Notes under the pieces: model-generated
The model's input: only the letters and a program-made list of their open reading frames with translations
The model's database searches: none
What the model was told of the DNA's origin: nothing
Shown here: one piece after another, positions 50,717-60,719 of the stretch
How positions within the stretch are numbered: position 1 is the stretch's first letter
How the letters are laid out: every line of letters starts with the position of its first letter
Translations under genes and position numbers: made by a program
Origin: an uncultured Gammaproteobacteria bacterium
GTDB taxonomy: Bacteria > Pseudomonadota > Gammaproteobacteria > UBA4575
Assembly (NCBI GenBank): GCA_951812785.1
Contig: OX638335.1
Location: 833,501 to 897,500 of the forward strand
Length of the DNA: 64,000 bases
Direction: 5' to 3'

Positions 50717-51064
50717 TTAACCAATAAGAATTGGGGTTTCGTCAGTCAGCTCAAACATCTGTTGGATGCCTTGCAGTGCATAATCACAAAATTTTTGTTC
50801 GTGTCGCCATTCTTTGTTTTGGTTGATGATGTGTTCGTCTTGCTCAGATAAAACACGGATACGGTAACTGGCTTCGTCATTTGCAGTCGTGGCTTCACAC
50901 GTGATGTATACTTCTGGGTTTGAGGCGCCTTCGCGTAATGCCGCTGCAATGTATAGGTATGAAACTGGGTCGCTACTACTGATATCAGTTAATAAGGTGA
51001 TCGCGAACTCGCCAAACTGATAACGCCTTTTAGGAATTGCTGATTGAATTGTTGGAAAAGCCAT
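50717..51064 (-). CDS. Conserved-looking hypothetical protein (115 aa)
   Basis: A soluble, acidic 115-residue protein with no signal or membrane segment. Its layout (YQFGEFAITLLTDISSSDPV, YLYIAAALREGASNPEVYI, YALQGIQQMFEL) suggests an alpha/beta fold. I do not recognise the family. It starts divergently from the RibD_C gene (26 bases between starts) and ends 5 bases before the mutL start, so it heads the transcript that runs into mutL. Confidence 0.7.
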   Translation of the reverse strand: MAFPTIQSAIPKRRYQFGEFAITLLTDISSSDPVSYLYIAAALREGASNPEVYITCEATTANDEASYRIRVLSEQDEHIINQNKEWRHEQKFCDYALQGIQQMFELTDETPILIG

Positions 51065-51090
51065 TTGTATAGTGAACTGTTGTATATCTA

Positions 51091-51927
51091 ATGAATAAAA
51101 ATGTTATCCGTTTATATCCAGAGGGTGGCGAATCTGTGCCTCTGAGAGGATTGTATCTTAGACAAGAAAAGCCTGCCCAAGAAAATAACCAGCCATATAT
51201 CTACGCTAATTTTTTAACCAGCTTAGATGGGCGGATTGCTTTGCGTGATGTCGGTGATGAGCATTATCAATTGCCTGATCAGTTAAAGTCAGATGAAGAT
51301 TTTATGCTTTTCCTTGAGCTATATGCACGTGCAGATTGCATTATTACTCATGGCGGCTATATGCGTGCCTTAGATACAGGTCGCCTAGGCAATGTATTGC
51401 AGTTACCAGAGTCAAGTACTACTCAGTATTTGCACGATTGGCGTCATCAGCAAGGGATGAATAAAAATCCTGATGTGGTCATTATTAGTGGTAGCTTAGA
51501 TTTTCCTTGGCACTCCTCGTTAGTAGAATCCGAGCAAACAGTGCATATCGCAACCGGTGATAAGGCCAGCCAAGCGAGTAAACAGTATTGGCTAGATGCT
51601 GGGCATCAAATCAATCAGTTGGGTGAGCAACAGCTTGTCGATGCAACATGTTTAATTAAATTTTTGAGGAAACAGGGATATCGATCAGTATATTTGGTTG
51701 CAGGGCCAGACTTGCTGCAAGATTTGATAGAACACGATTATGTTCAGAGCTTTTATATAACAATGAGTCATCAGTTGCTCGGAGGGAGTGATTTTAAAAG
51801 TCTGCTGTCTGGTGAAGTGCTAGATAAGTCTGGGCGTATGAAGCTTAATAGTATGTATATGGATGTAGAAAACTTAAATGCGCTAGGGCAATGGTACGTT
51901 GAGTTTTCTTTTGAAGAAAATAAATAA
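51091..51927 (+). CDS. RibD C-terminal domain (dihydrofolate reductase-like) protein
   Basis: A 278-residue single-domain reductase related to the RibD reductase half and to dihydrofolate reductase. It has YIYANFLTSLDGRIAL (the N-terminal strand and Asp of RibD_C), ADCIITHGGYMRALDTGRLG, VVIISGSLDFPW and VYLVAGPDLLQDLI (the NADPH-binding Gly-rich turn). It lacks a deaminase domain, so it is not a full RibD. Substrate unknown. It is followed 18 bases later by sohB. Confidence 0.8.
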   Translation: MNKNVIRLYPEGGESVPLRGLYLRQEKPAQENNQPYIYANFLTSLDGRIALRDVGDEHYQLPDQLKSDEDFMLFLELYARADCIITHGGYMRALDTGRLGNVLQLPESSTTQYLHDWRHQQGMNKNPDVVIISGSLDFPWHSSLVESEQTVHIATGDKASQASKQYWLDAGHQINQLGEQQLVDATCLIKFLRKQGYRSVYLVAGPDLLQDLIEHDYVQSFYITMSHQLLGGSDFKSLLSGEVLDKSGRMKLNSMYMDVENLNALGQWYVEFSFEENK

Positions 51928-51945
51928 TTTAACTAGAGAATAATA

Positions 51946-52953
51946 ATGATGGAATTTGTTTCTAATTACGGGTTGTTTCTGGCAAAGGCGGCAACAATAC
52001 TTATTTTTATATGGCTGCTGTTGTCTTTGATTGTGTCGCTGACGCATAAACCCCAAGAGCAAGATCAGATTGAAATAAAAAAACTTAATGATAAATTCGA
52101 TAACTTAAAATTGTTGATGCAAAAGTCTATGCTTTCACAGAAGCAGGCGAAAGAATTTATTAAGAAGAGAAAGAAGCAAAATAAAAAGAATAAAAGTGAA
52201 GGTGGGCGCCAACGAGTATTTGTATTAAATTTTGTTGGCAACATTAAGGCGAGTGCAGTCAAGCATCTGCGTAAGGAAATAACAGCACTATTGGCGGTGG
52301 CAACACCAGAGGACGAAGTGGTGATATGTTTAGAAAATGCTGGTGGCATGGTACATGAGCATGGTTTTGCATCGTCGCAGTTAGAGCGTATTAAGCAGCG
52401 AAAAATTCCATTAACAGTGACTGTGGATAAAGTGGCTGCCAGTGGTGGTTATATGATGGCATGTGTTGCCGATCGAATAGTGGCGGCTCCCTTTTCTATT
52501 ATTGGTTCAATTGGTGTGATTGCACAGCTGCCCAACTTTAATCGCCTGCTTGATAAGCATGGGATTGATTATGAACAGGTTAAAGCCGGTGATCTTAAGC
52601 GTACGCTAACTATGTTTGGTAAAAACACAGATGAAGATCGTGAAAGATTTACTGAGCAAATGGAAGAAATCCATGCTTTGTTTAAACAGTTTGTGGCGGA
52701 GAATCGTGAACAGATTGATATTCAAGAGATTGCCACTGGTGAGCATTGGTTGGGTAAAAGAGCATTGGAATTGAAACTGGTAGATGAATTAATCACCAGT
52801 GATGATTATCTTCTACGTAAAAGTGAATCAGCAGATGTATATGAGATTAAACACAGCGCACCAAAGACTATCAGTGAAAAAATAATGGGCAATGCGCAAT
52901 TAGCATTTGAGAAAGTGATGACAGTGTTGTGGGAGAGGAAACTCTTTTCTTAA
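51946..52953 (+). CDS. sohB: Inner-membrane protease SohB (S49 family)
   Basis: The 335-residue protein has an N-terminal membrane helix (about 12-31), a basic Lys-rich region, and the S49 peptidase core. Catalytic Ser166 lies in AASGGYMMACVADRI and catalytic Lys218 in AGDLKRTLTMFG, with the AAPFSIIGSIGVIAQLPNF segment between them. Active site on the periplasmic side as in the family. Convergent with the amidase gene, whose stop is 22 bases away. Confidence 0.95.
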   Translation: MMEFVSNYGLFLAKAATILIFIWLLLSLIVSLTHKPQEQDQIEIKKLNDKFDNLKLLMQKSMLSQKQAKEFIKKRKKQNKKNKSEGGRQRVFVLNFVGNIKASAVKHLRKEITALLAVATPEDEVVICLENAGGMVHEHGFASSQLERIKQRKIPLTVTVDKVAASGGYMMACVADRIVAAPFSIIGSIGVIAQLPNFNRLLDKHGIDYEQVKAGDLKRTLTMFGKNTDEDRERFTEQMEEIHALFKQFVAENREQIDIQEIATGEHWLGKRALELKLVDELITSDDYLLRKSESADVYEIKHSAPKTISEKIMGNAQLAFEKVMTVLWERKLFS

Positions 52954-52974
52954 CGGAAGCTACTAAGTGAAAAG

Positions 52975-54339
52975 TTAAACTTCAGGAATAATTAACTTCT
53001 GGCCGGCATGAATTCTGTCTGTACGTAAAGCGTTTGTCTTGCGTATAGCATCAATGCTCACGCTATATTGAATAGCAATTGCCGATAGGGTCTCGCCATG
53101 TTTGATAGTGTGTTTATCTGTATTAATGTTGCTGACAAGTATAGCGTTGTTGGGCGAGTGGTTTTTCAAGTATTTCTCTAATCCTTTGAATATCGAACTA
53201 GCAAGTTTTTGCTGATGCGTTGTTGAGCGTAATTTTTTCTCTTCTGTGACATTAGAAATGAAGGCTGTTTCTACAAGAATGGAAGGAATGTCAGGTGACT
53301 TGAGTACGGCAAAGCCAGCATGCTCCACATTTTTGCGTGTCTTGCCTAAAGTGCTTAGCTCCTTTTTTACTGAATTTGCCAGTTTCATACTGGCATTAAT
53401 AGTTGCTGCCTGCGAAAGATCAACCAGTACTTTCTGAACGTCTTTACCTTTGCCGTTAAGTTTTACTCCTCCAATTAAGTCCGATTCGTTTTGACTTTTC
53501 GCTAAAAATCTAGCTGCTTCACTACTTGCACCATTTTTCGATAATATATAGACGGATGAGCCGCGAACTCGTCGATCATGAACAGCATCAGCATGAACAG
53601 AAATAAATATATCAGCTTTTTGATCGCGTGCTTTTTTCATGCGTCCGCGTAGCGTTAAGAACTTATCTGAGCTACGAGTCATTATTGCACGCATGCCTTT
53701 TTTAGCATTAATTAAGCGAACCAGTCTTTGAGAAATTTGTAGCACCACATCTTTTTCACGAGTTCCTGCGTAACCTATAGCGCCGGGATCTTTGCCGCCG
53801 TGGCCCGGATCTATTGCAATCACAAGTGTTTTGGACTTTGGCTTGCTAGCGGCCTTTTCTATTCGCTTCGGTGTGGTTGCTGGAGTCTTTGCTAGCTGAG
53901 TGTTAGCAGCCTGTGAATTTTTTAAATCAATCACGAGTCGATGGTGTGAATTACCATTAGGGGGTAATGCGAAACTTTTGGCTGTGATCTGTTGGTTGAG
54001 ATCTAAGACGATTCTAAGTTTATTGTTAGATTGATTAGCGTGGCGTAGTTTTGCTACAAACGATGACTTAAATATGGCTTGATTTACGGTCGTTGATAGC
54101 TTGGCATCAATGAGATCAATAACCACGCGTCGAGGATTATTTAGGACAAAAGTCTTGTAAGAGGGTGTGGCGCTGGTATCGAAAACGACGCGAGTAACCT
54201 GGCCATTTTTGGCCACGCGAATATTTTCTACCTCGAAAGAATCAGCAAATACACAGGCGGGCAATACTGCGAATATTACGATTAGCGCAATATTCAACCG
54301 AGTTACACAGCAGAAATTTGATGGCTTTGGATATAGCAC
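52975..54339 (-). CDS. N-acetylmuramoyl-L-alanine amidase, AmiB/AmiC type with LysM
   Basis: A periplasmic septum-splitting amidase. From GTG 54339, preceded by GGGAG, the product has a signal peptide ending in CVFADS, an AMIN domain (about 35-135), a linker with PKRIEKAASKPKSKT, an Amidase_3 domain with zinc-binding residues in IDPGHGGKDPGAIG and SVHADAVHD and the catalytic Glu near VETAFISN, and a C-terminal LysM domain (KHGETLSAIAIQYSVSIDAI). An upstream TTG at 54387 is also open. E. coli has amiB at this place between tsaE and mutL. Confidence 0.93.
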   Translation of the reverse strand: MLYPKPSNFCCVTRLNIALIVIFAVLPACVFADSFEVENIRVAKNGQVTRVVFDTSATPSYKTFVLNNPRRVVIDLIDAKLSTTVNQAIFKSSFVAKLRHANQSNNKLRIVLDLNQQITAKSFALPPNGNSHHRLVIDLKNSQAANTQLAKTPATTPKRIEKAASKPKSKTLVIAIDPGHGGKDPGAIGYAGTREKDVVLQISQRLVRLINAKKGMRAIMTRSSDKFLTLRGRMKKARDQKADIFISVHADAVHDRRVRGSSVYILSKNGASSEAARFLAKSQNESDLIGGVKLNGKGKDVQKVLVDLSQAATINASMKLANSVKKELSTLGKTRKNVEHAGFAVLKSPDIPSILVETAFISNVTEEKKLRSTTHQQKLASSIFKGLEKYLKNHSPNNAILVSNINTDKHTIKHGETLSAIAIQYSVSIDAIRKTNALRTDRIHAGQKLIIPEV

Positions 54340-54450
54340 CCGGCGGATCTCCCAATGACTTTCGTCTATTTTTGCTAACTTTAACAAAAATAATGACCTA
54401 CAGGCAATTATTAAATGAAAATCTATGGGGTAGCCAAATATTAAGAGGGG

Positions 54451-54870
54451 CTAAAGTGAGTGATTTACAATACTGAGCTGGCGTCCTTCTGGAGCATATT
54501 CGATAGAAATCTCCATTGTGGCTTTTGGGACTAACGGTTTGCCTAGATCTGGCCATTCGATAAAGCATATATTCGAGCCGCTACAAAACTCTCTAATGCC
54601 AATGTAATCAAGTTCTTCTGGATCAGAAATTCTATATAAATCAAAGTGATAAGCTTCAAGGGAATCAAGGGAATAAGTTTCTACCAAGGTGAAAGTGGGA
54701 CTTTTTACTAAGCCTTTATGGCCAAGTTGGCGTAATGCGCCTCTTACTAGAGTAGTTTTGCCAGCGCCGAGATCGCCATGTAAATAAATAACCGCTGGAG
54801 TTGATAGATTTTCTACCAGTGTCGCCCCCATGGCTTCCATTTTATCGGCCGAGCGAATTATCTGCTTCAT
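54451..54870 (-). CDS. tsaE: tRNA threonylcarbamoyladenosine synthesis ATPase TsaE
   Basis: TsaE is the ATPase partner of TsaB/TsaD in t6A37 formation. The 139-residue protein has the P-loop YLHGDLGAGKTTLVRG, SPTFTLVETY, FDLYRISDPEELDYIG and the late CFIEWPDLGKPLVP. It overlaps nnr by 4 bases. Order nnr-tsaE-amidase-mutL as in E. coli. Confidence 0.96.
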   Translation of the reverse strand: MKQIIRSADKMEAMGATLVENLSTPAVIYLHGDLGAGKTTLVRGALRQLGHKGLVKSPTFTLVETYSLDSLEAYHFDLYRISDPEELDYIGIREFCSGSNICFIEWPDLGKPLVPKATMEISIEYAPEGRQLSIVNHSL

Positions 54871-56348
54871 TGATTAACTAGTTCATAGATCGCTGGGAAT
54901 AGATCGCTGGCCAACACACCGCGTGTGCCATTCTTAGATACTAGTTCTGCAGCAAGTCCGTGCAGCATAGTCCCACAATTCGCAGCATCGATCAGGGAGA
55001 GACCTTGAGCAACTAGGCTGGAAATTATTCCGCCTAGAACGTCGCCGCTGCCACCAGTCGCTAAGCTAACATTACCACTTGTGCAAAAGTTAATTTGTTG
55101 GTCATGACAGGTAAGTGTGCCTGAGCCTTTTAGTACAGCTATTCCAGAGTACTGTTCCTGAATAGCCAGTGCTGAGGAAACGCGGTTTAACTGGATCTCC
55201 TCAGCATTGCATGTGAGTAATTTTGCAGCTTCACCTGGGTGAGGAGTTAATACCCAATGATCACACTTGTTTGGGTTGTCGCTTAGTAAGCGTAGAGCAT
55301 CAGCATCTACGACTAATGGTTTCTTGGTTTCGATGATGCGCGCAAAAACTTTTTGTGCCCACTTATCTTGACCTAATCCAGGACCAATTAAAATAACATC
55401 AGCTTTGTTCATAAGGTCTGCAAGATTACGTGGTTCATTTATCCCTTTGACCATGAGAGATGCGCAACCTGCTGCAACTGCTGCAACATTATCAGGGTGA
55501 GTCGCTACGCTGACTAAACCAGCACCGGTGCGAGCCGCTGCTTCACCTGCAAGGCGTGCTGCATTGGGGTAGCCAATATTCCCACCGATTACTAATACAT
55601 GACCATACATGTTTTTATAACCACTTTGTTTGCGAGCTGGTAATAATCGGGTTGGTATCGCTTTGCTTAATGACATGCCTAGCTTTTCTGACATACCAAT
55701 AATGGCATCAGATAGACCTAATGTATCCACGCCGACTCTGCCAGTGTAATCGCGTGATTCACCAGTGATTAATCCACTCTTGAGGCCGATAAAGGTGAGT
55801 GTACAGTTGGCATATACTGTTGGCCCCATAGGGTTGCCTGTATTTGCATTGAGACCAGATGGAATATCTAATGATAGTACTGGAATTAGTGTACGGTTGA
55901 TCGCGTTGATCATTTCAGCAAATTCATTTTCAGCCGGACGTGTTAGTCCTGTGCCGAAAAGTGCATCCACGATTAAATCGTATTCTGCCAGGTCCTCGCT
56001 AGAGTCGATGACTTTGCCGTCAAGAACGGCATAGGCATTTTGCGCGCGCATGGCATCACCTCTTAATTTGGTGATCGGCACGACTGGCATGGTGTAGCAT
56101 TCAATATCCGCACTGTGTAGTAAGCGTGCCAATACGTATCCATCGCCAGCATTGCCGCCGCCAGTAATCACTAATATTCGTTTAGCATTTGGGTAGTGTT
56201 CTCGGATGAACAGAAATGCGGCTTTGCCAGCGCGTTGCATGAGATCATAGCTTTTAAACTTATGTTGCTCAATTACGCTAGACTCAAGGATTTGGATTTG
56301 TTGTCTAGAGAAGACCGGGTATTGGTTACCGTTATTTATAAAATTCAT
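54867..56348 (-). CDS. nnr: Bifunctional NAD(P)H-hydrate epimerase / dehydratase
   Basis: Nnr repairs hydrated NAD(P)H. The 493-residue protein has the N-terminal YjeF epimerase domain (RAGKAAFLFIREHYPN, GGGNAGDGYVLARLL, DIPSGLNANTG) and the C-terminal ADP-dependent dehydratase domain (NAARLAGEAAARTGAGLVSV, ILIGPGLGQDKWA, LTPHPGEAAKLL, SLATGGSGDVLGGII). Full length. It is divergent from queG (25 bases between starts). Confidence 0.96.
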   Translation of the reverse strand: MNFINNGNQYPVFSRQQIQILESSVIEQHKFKSYDLMQRAGKAAFLFIREHYPNAKRILVITGGGNAGDGYVLARLLHSADIECYTMPVVPITKLRGDAMRAQNAYAVLDGKVIDSSEDLAEYDLIVDALFGTGLTRPAENEFAEMINAINRTLIPVLSLDIPSGLNANTGNPMGPTVYANCTLTFIGLKSGLITGESRDYTGRVGVDTLGLSDAIIGMSEKLGMSLSKAIPTRLLPARKQSGYKNMYGHVLVIGGNIGYPNAARLAGEAAARTGAGLVSVATHPDNVAAVAAGCASLMVKGINEPRNLADLMNKADVILIGPGLGQDKWAQKVFARIIETKKPLVVDADALRLLSDNPNKCDHWVLTPHPGEAAKLLTCNAEEIQLNRVSSALAIQEQYSGIAVLKGSGTLTCHDQQINFCTSGNVSLATGGSGDVLGGIISSLVAQGLSLIDAANCGTMLHGLAAELVSKNGTRGVLASDLFPAIYELVNQ

Positions 56349-56373
56349 GTGTAATTAAATGATTTAATTTATT

Positions 56374-57444
56374 GTGGAAAAGCCTATCGCTACCGGATCG
56401 AGTATGCAAAGACTAATGGATAATATCCAAGATTGGGCAGCTGAGCTTGGCTTTGATCATATTGGAATTAGCGATACAAATCTTGTTGAACATGAGGCTT
56501 ATTTGCTTAATTGGTTGCAGTCAGGAATGCAGGGTGAAATGGGCTACATGCATAAGCATGGCACTAAACGTTCACGACCTGATGAATTAATGCCTGGCAC
56601 GGTACGAATCATTTCGGTTAGAATTAATTATTTGCCACCTGACGCGCAAGATCCGATGCAAGTACTTGAAGATACAAGTTTAGCTTATATTTCTCGTTAT
56701 GCTTTAGGCCGCGATTATCATAAGGTGATGAGAAAGCGCTTGCAAAAACTTGCAAGCCGCATTGAACAACAGGTTGGGCCATTTGGGTATCGTGCATTTG
56801 TTGATAGTGCGCCGGTTTTAGAAAAGGCACTTGCGCATAAGGCTGGCTTGGGCTGGGTGGGTAAACATACTAATTTGTTGTCTGAAGATGCGGGGTCGTG
56901 GTTTTTTCTGGGAGAACTATTTACAAACTTGCCGTTACCTGTAGATCAGCCATCGACAAGTCACTGTGGTACTTGTGAGGCATGTATAGATATATGTCCA
57001 ACACAAGCGATTATTGCGCCGTATAAGTTGGATGCGCGTAAATGCATTTCTTATTTAACTATAGAACATAAAGCTTCTATACCTGTTGACTATCGAAAGC
57101 CAATGGGGAATCGTATTTATGGATGTGATGATTGCCAGCTGGTATGCCCATGGAATAAGTTTTCTAAAATATCACCGTTAGCAGATTTTGCTAAAAGACA
57201 TGAATTGGATGCAGTTAGTTTGGTTGAGCTGTTCTTGTGGAGCGAGCAAGATTTTCTACGCTACACTGCAGGATCCGCGATACGACGTATAGGTTACCAG
57301 CAATGGTTGAGAAATATTGCTGTAGCCTTGGGTAATGCGCCAAGTATTCCAGAAGTAGTTGATGCGTTAATAGGCCGTCAAGATGATTGCTCTGACTTGG
57401 TGCGAGAGCATGTTCAATGGGCATTGCAGCAGCATAAGCAGTGA
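56374..57444 (+). CDS. queG: Epoxyqueuosine reductase QueG
   Basis: QueG is the cobalamin-dependent last enzyme of queuosine synthesis. The 356-residue protein has the N-terminal LGFDHIGISDTNL, FVDSAPVLEKALAHKAGLGW (conserved catalytic Asp), GEL, two 4Fe-4S clusters (CGTCEACIDICPTQAI and CDDCQLVCPWNKF) and a C-terminal HEAT-like part. Start is GTG 56374; ATG at 56404 (MQRLMDN) is a possible alternative. With queF at 3575, this shows queuosine use. Confidence 0.96.
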   Translation: MEKPIATGSSMQRLMDNIQDWAAELGFDHIGISDTNLVEHEAYLLNWLQSGMQGEMGYMHKHGTKRSRPDELMPGTVRIISVRINYLPPDAQDPMQVLEDTSLAYISRYALGRDYHKVMRKRLQKLASRIEQQVGPFGYRAFVDSAPVLEKALAHKAGLGWVGKHTNLLSEDAGSWFFLGELFTNLPLPVDQPSTSHCGTCEACIDICPTQAIIAPYKLDARKCISYLTIEHKASIPVDYRKPMGNRIYGCDDCQLVCPWNKFSKISPLADFAKRHELDAVSLVELFLWSEQDFLRYTAGSAIRRIGYQQWLRNIAVALGNAPSIPEVVDALIGRQDDCSDLVREHVQWALQQHKQ

Positions 57445-57451
57445 ATAGATT

Positions 57452-60097
57452 ATGAAGAAATTATTTTCCATATTATTTTTAGTAGTTATTTTTTCGAGTT
57501 TGTTTTTATTTCGCGTGCCATTAATTCAACGGTTCTCTCCTAGTGTGGCTGAATATTACGGTTTCGATATTCGCAACCTTGAAATTAGTCAGATTGATGC
57601 TGATAAAATAGTTATTCCTGTGTTGTCGATGCGGCATGCAGATGATTCGATGCGAGCGCAAATTGAGATTTATGATCTTGTCATTGAAATTGTTGGGTAC
57701 AAAGCTGAAGTGTCTAATGTTTCGTCCGGTCATGTCTTTATTGATGTGGAAGCGATGGATAGTGTTGGTATGGCTCCGAGTGAGCAGAGTGTGAAAGACT
57801 TTATAAAATCTTTGCCGATTTTTGCAGTGGATGTTGATCATGTAGAAATTAAATATCACTTGGGTGAAGAGGATCTATTGCGCTTTGAAGGGGTGTTGTC
57901 ATACGCGAATCAAGCAACACTAAAAGGTGTGCTTAGCGGTAAAAATAAATTTGATGCGACTGTAGATCTATCTATCGATGAATCAAATTTTTCACTTAAT
58001 ATACTTCAAGCAAGCAATGCTAAGGCAACTATAGATTTAAATGGTGATTACCAAATTCTAGATGATTGGTTGGCGGTGAAACTGAGTGGTGATGTAAGTA
58101 TTGCTGCGATCAATCAATTTTTACTGTCGTTTGGTGTTGAAGAATATGTACAAGAAGACGCCAGCTATATAAAGGCTAAGTTTGAGTTAGATTTAAATCG
58201 TTCAACACAAGATATCATACAATCTTTTGCTGCGCATGTGGATTTTGATAGCGCATTGCATATTTCCTCAAAGCAATTTGGTTTGCGGCAAGCCCAAGTG
58301 GATGTGAGCGCGAGCTGTCGAGTTGAAAAATTAGAAATAACAGGTTGTTTGTTTAAAAACCCACAACGAGCTGTTGTCGATTTTTATCAACCGCCTGAGT
58401 GGCTGAATAAGTATTTTGATGATGTGGGAAACAAGTATGTGGTTGAAGTGAATCCAAGTGACCAACTAATGGCGCAAATTTCTTTTAAAGAAATTTTGAG
58501 AGCTAATATCAAAGGTGATGCTTACATCGATGTGCGTACCCAATCTTCGCGATTAAAGATTAGCGCTTGGGTGTCTGGGTTGAGTTTTAATGGGGTTGAT
58601 CAGGATTGGCAGCTTGATGCTGGATATAAGTTTAAATTGGAAGGTTTGAATATAAATGCGCCAGTTAAAATTTCACGCTTTCTAATGAATGGGCAAGGTA
58701 AATTAAAGGCTGACACGCAGCGAATAAATATGCTCTTGAATGAAGGCTTTGTTGCAAATGCACTGAATGTGAATTATGACGGATACCAAACTAAAAAAGT
58801 CCAACTTAAGCAGTTACATGATGCGCGTATTGTTTATCGCTACAAGGAAAATCATGTCGAAACAGAAAATGTGAGATTTTCTCTTTCGTCTAATCGGATG
58901 AGAAATGGCGATATTGAAATTGAGTCAGCACCTATTCAATTGCATGTTTTAAGCCTTGTATATTCTGATGCCGGGCAAAAATTAATGGCGAGGATAGACG
59001 CGGATAATTTTTTGCTAAACGCGCTTGGTATTGGCATGTCGGCATATGAATTGGCTGCTGAGATCAACCTAAATAACAATGAGCTTTCTATTGACGGTGA
59101 TATAGGGTTGGGCAAGCAAAAGCATTCGTTGAATTTGTCGGCAGAACATAATGTGCAAACAGGATTGGGATTGGGCAATATGCAGGCAAACGCAATCGCA
59201 TTGGCGAATAACGAGATTATAAGTAATCAGATTGGTGAGTCTGGATTTCCTTTGCAGTTGAAAGGTGGCGAGCTTGATGTGGATATTGGTGCTGTCTGGG
59301 ATGTTAACAAGGCTTCTTCTGAAATTAATGTCAAGCTGAATGTTGAAAGAGCAATAGGTGATTATGCGCAAAATCAATTCTCGGATTTCAATGTAGCGCT
59401 GGAGTTTGTTGGTCAAGATGGTTGGAAGTTAAAACAAGCTGCAAACGTTGAAATTGGTTCAGTTAATGTTGGTGTGCCTCTCAATGATGTGTCCATGCGT
59501 CTAGATCGAATGGAGTATCAGGTACAGGAACAACCATTGATAAAATTGAGTGATTTATCTGCAAGTGCTTTGGATGGAAGTATCTACGCTAAGCAGGTAG
59601 AGATTGATCTCAGTCGAAGGCAAAATAATTTTTCCATATATCTTTCCTCTTTGTCTTTGGAGAAATTAATCGCGCTAAACCAAACTGATGATTTGGTTGC
59701 TAGCGGCAGTTTCGATGGAGAATTGCCAATGCAGCTACATGATGGTGTGTTTTTAATTAATGACGGTTGGTTATGTGCAGATGAGCGCGGAGGCCATATT
59801 AAGTATGGCCGTATTGGTGAAATCTTGGCGGGGAATGAAGATTTACAGTTGGTTGGAGAGCTATTAGAAGATTTCCAATACAATGAAATGTCTGCGCAAG
59901 TAAATTTGGTGTCTGGAGGTGGGTTAACGCTAGCAACTAAGCTGCATGGGCGTAGTCCACAGGCAACACTTAATAAACAGGTTAATTTAAACTTCAATAT
60001 TGATTTTAATTTGTGGAAATTCTTAGAGAGTGCTAGATTGCTGACACGTATTGATCAAGATGTTAGTGAGCAGATACTTTCCAATCAAAAGAAATAG
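57452..60097 (+). CDS. ydbH: YdbH-family AsmA-like lipid transport protein
   Basis: An 881-residue envelope protein with an N-terminal membrane anchor (LFSILFLVVIFSSLFLFRV) and a long beta-rich body, as expected for AsmA-like bridges that carry phospholipid between the membranes. The C-terminal half contains the YdbH/dicarboxylate-transport-family pattern (LSLEKLIALNQTDDLVASGS, DGELPMQL, FQYNEMSAQVNL). ynbE and ydbL follow at once, the same trio as in E. coli, where YdbH acts with the lipoprotein YnbE. It begins 7 bases after queG. Confidence 0.9.
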   Translation: MKKLFSILFLVVIFSSLFLFRVPLIQRFSPSVAEYYGFDIRNLEISQIDADKIVIPVLSMRHADDSMRAQIEIYDLVIEIVGYKAEVSNVSSGHVFIDVEAMDSVGMAPSEQSVKDFIKSLPIFAVDVDHVEIKYHLGEEDLLRFEGVLSYANQATLKGVLSGKNKFDATVDLSIDESNFSLNILQASNAKATIDLNGDYQILDDWLAVKLSGDVSIAAINQFLLSFGVEEYVQEDASYIKAKFELDLNRSTQDIIQSFAAHVDFDSALHISSKQFGLRQAQVDVSASCRVEKLEITGCLFKNPQRAVVDFYQPPEWLNKYFDDVGNKYVVEVNPSDQLMAQISFKEILRANIKGDAYIDVRTQSSRLKISAWVSGLSFNGVDQDWQLDAGYKFKLEGLNINAPVKISRFLMNGQGKLKADTQRINMLLNEGFVANALNVNYDGYQTKKVQLKQLHDARIVYRYKENHVETENVRFSLSSNRMRNGDIEIESAPIQLHVLSLVYSDAGQKLMARIDADNFLLNALGIGMSAYELAAEINLNNNELSIDGDIGLGKQKHSLNLSAEHNVQTGLGLGNMQANAIALANNEIISNQIGESGFPLQLKGGELDVDIGAVWDVNKASSEINVKLNVERAIGDYAQNQFSDFNVALEFVGQDGWKLKQAANVEIGSVNVGVPLNDVSMRLDRMEYQVQEQPLIKLSDLSASALDGSIYAKQVEIDLSRRQNNFSIYLSSLSLEKLIALNQTDDLVASGSFDGELPMQLHDGVFLINDGWLCADERGGHIKYGRIGEILAGNEDLQLVGELLEDFQYNEMSAQVNLVSGGGLTLATKLHGRSPQATLNKQVNLNFNIDFNLWKFLESARLLTRIDQDVSEQILSNQKK

Positions 60098-60155
60098 TGG
60101 GAACTTTGTCATCGAGAAATTGGTCAACCATTTACTGATAATTGGTATATCGCAA

Positions 60156-60347
60156 ATGAATAAATTACTTATATGCGTCTTGGTTACGAGTGGGTTTCTG
60201 TTAACAGCATGCAATCCAACGGTTAAAGTTGAAGCACCAGATGAGCCTATTACAATCAATATGAATATCAAGATTGAACATGAAGTGCGTATTAAGGTGG
60301 ATAAAGAATTGGATGATGTGTTTGCAGATGATAGTGGTCTGTTCTGA
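60156..60347 (+). CDS. ynbE: YnbE-like outer-membrane lipoprotein
   Basis: A 63-residue lipoprotein. Signal peptide with lipobox L-L-T-A-C (MNKLLICVLVTSGFLLTAC), then NPTVKVEAPDEPITINMNIK, the YnbE pattern. The frame opens at 60051 but ATG 60156 precedes the signal peptide. In E. coli YnbE stacks on the C-terminus of YdbH. Its TGA overlaps the next ATG by one base. Confidence 0.9.
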   Translation: MNKLLICVLVTSGFLLTACNPTVKVEAPDEPITINMNIKIEHEVRIKVDKELDDVFADDSGLF

Positions 60348-60694
60348 TGGGAATGAAAATAATGAGACTTAAAATTTTTAAAACATTGTTTGTTGCGCTA
60401 ATCGTATTAAATACGGCATATGTGTTTGCGGTTGACTTGCAGCAGGTTAAAAGTGAAGGTTTGGTTGGTGAGCAGCTGAATGGCTATCTTGGTGTGGTGG
60501 ATGCAAAAGCTAATGCTGGAGTGAGAGAGCTAATTGCCGATATCAATACCAAGCGTAAAGCGAAGTATGAATCAATTGCGGTGCAAAACAGCACTAGCTT
60601 GGAAACGGTCGAATTGCTTGCAGGTAAAAAAGCTGTTGAGAAAACACAAGCAGGAAATTATATTCAAACGGCGGCAGGTTGGAGAAAGAAATAG
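60347..60694 (+). CDS. ydbL: YdbL-like DUF1318 periplasmic protein
   Basis: A 115-residue exported protein with a signal peptide (IFKTLFVALIVLNTAYVFA) and the DUF1318 pattern: VKSEGLVGEQLNGYLGVV, LIADINTKRKAKYESIA and the C-terminal AGNYIQTAAGWRKK. YdbL modulates the YdbH-YnbE system in E. coli. The start overlaps the ynbE stop (TGATG). Confidence 0.9.
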   Translation: MGMKIMRLKIFKTLFVALIVLNTAYVFAVDLQQVKSEGLVGEQLNGYLGVVDAKANAGVRELIADINTKRKAKYESIAVQNSTSLETVELLAGKKAVEKTQAGNYIQTAAGWRKK

Positions 60695-60719
60695 CAATTT
60701 CTTGTTGTTGATTTACTTG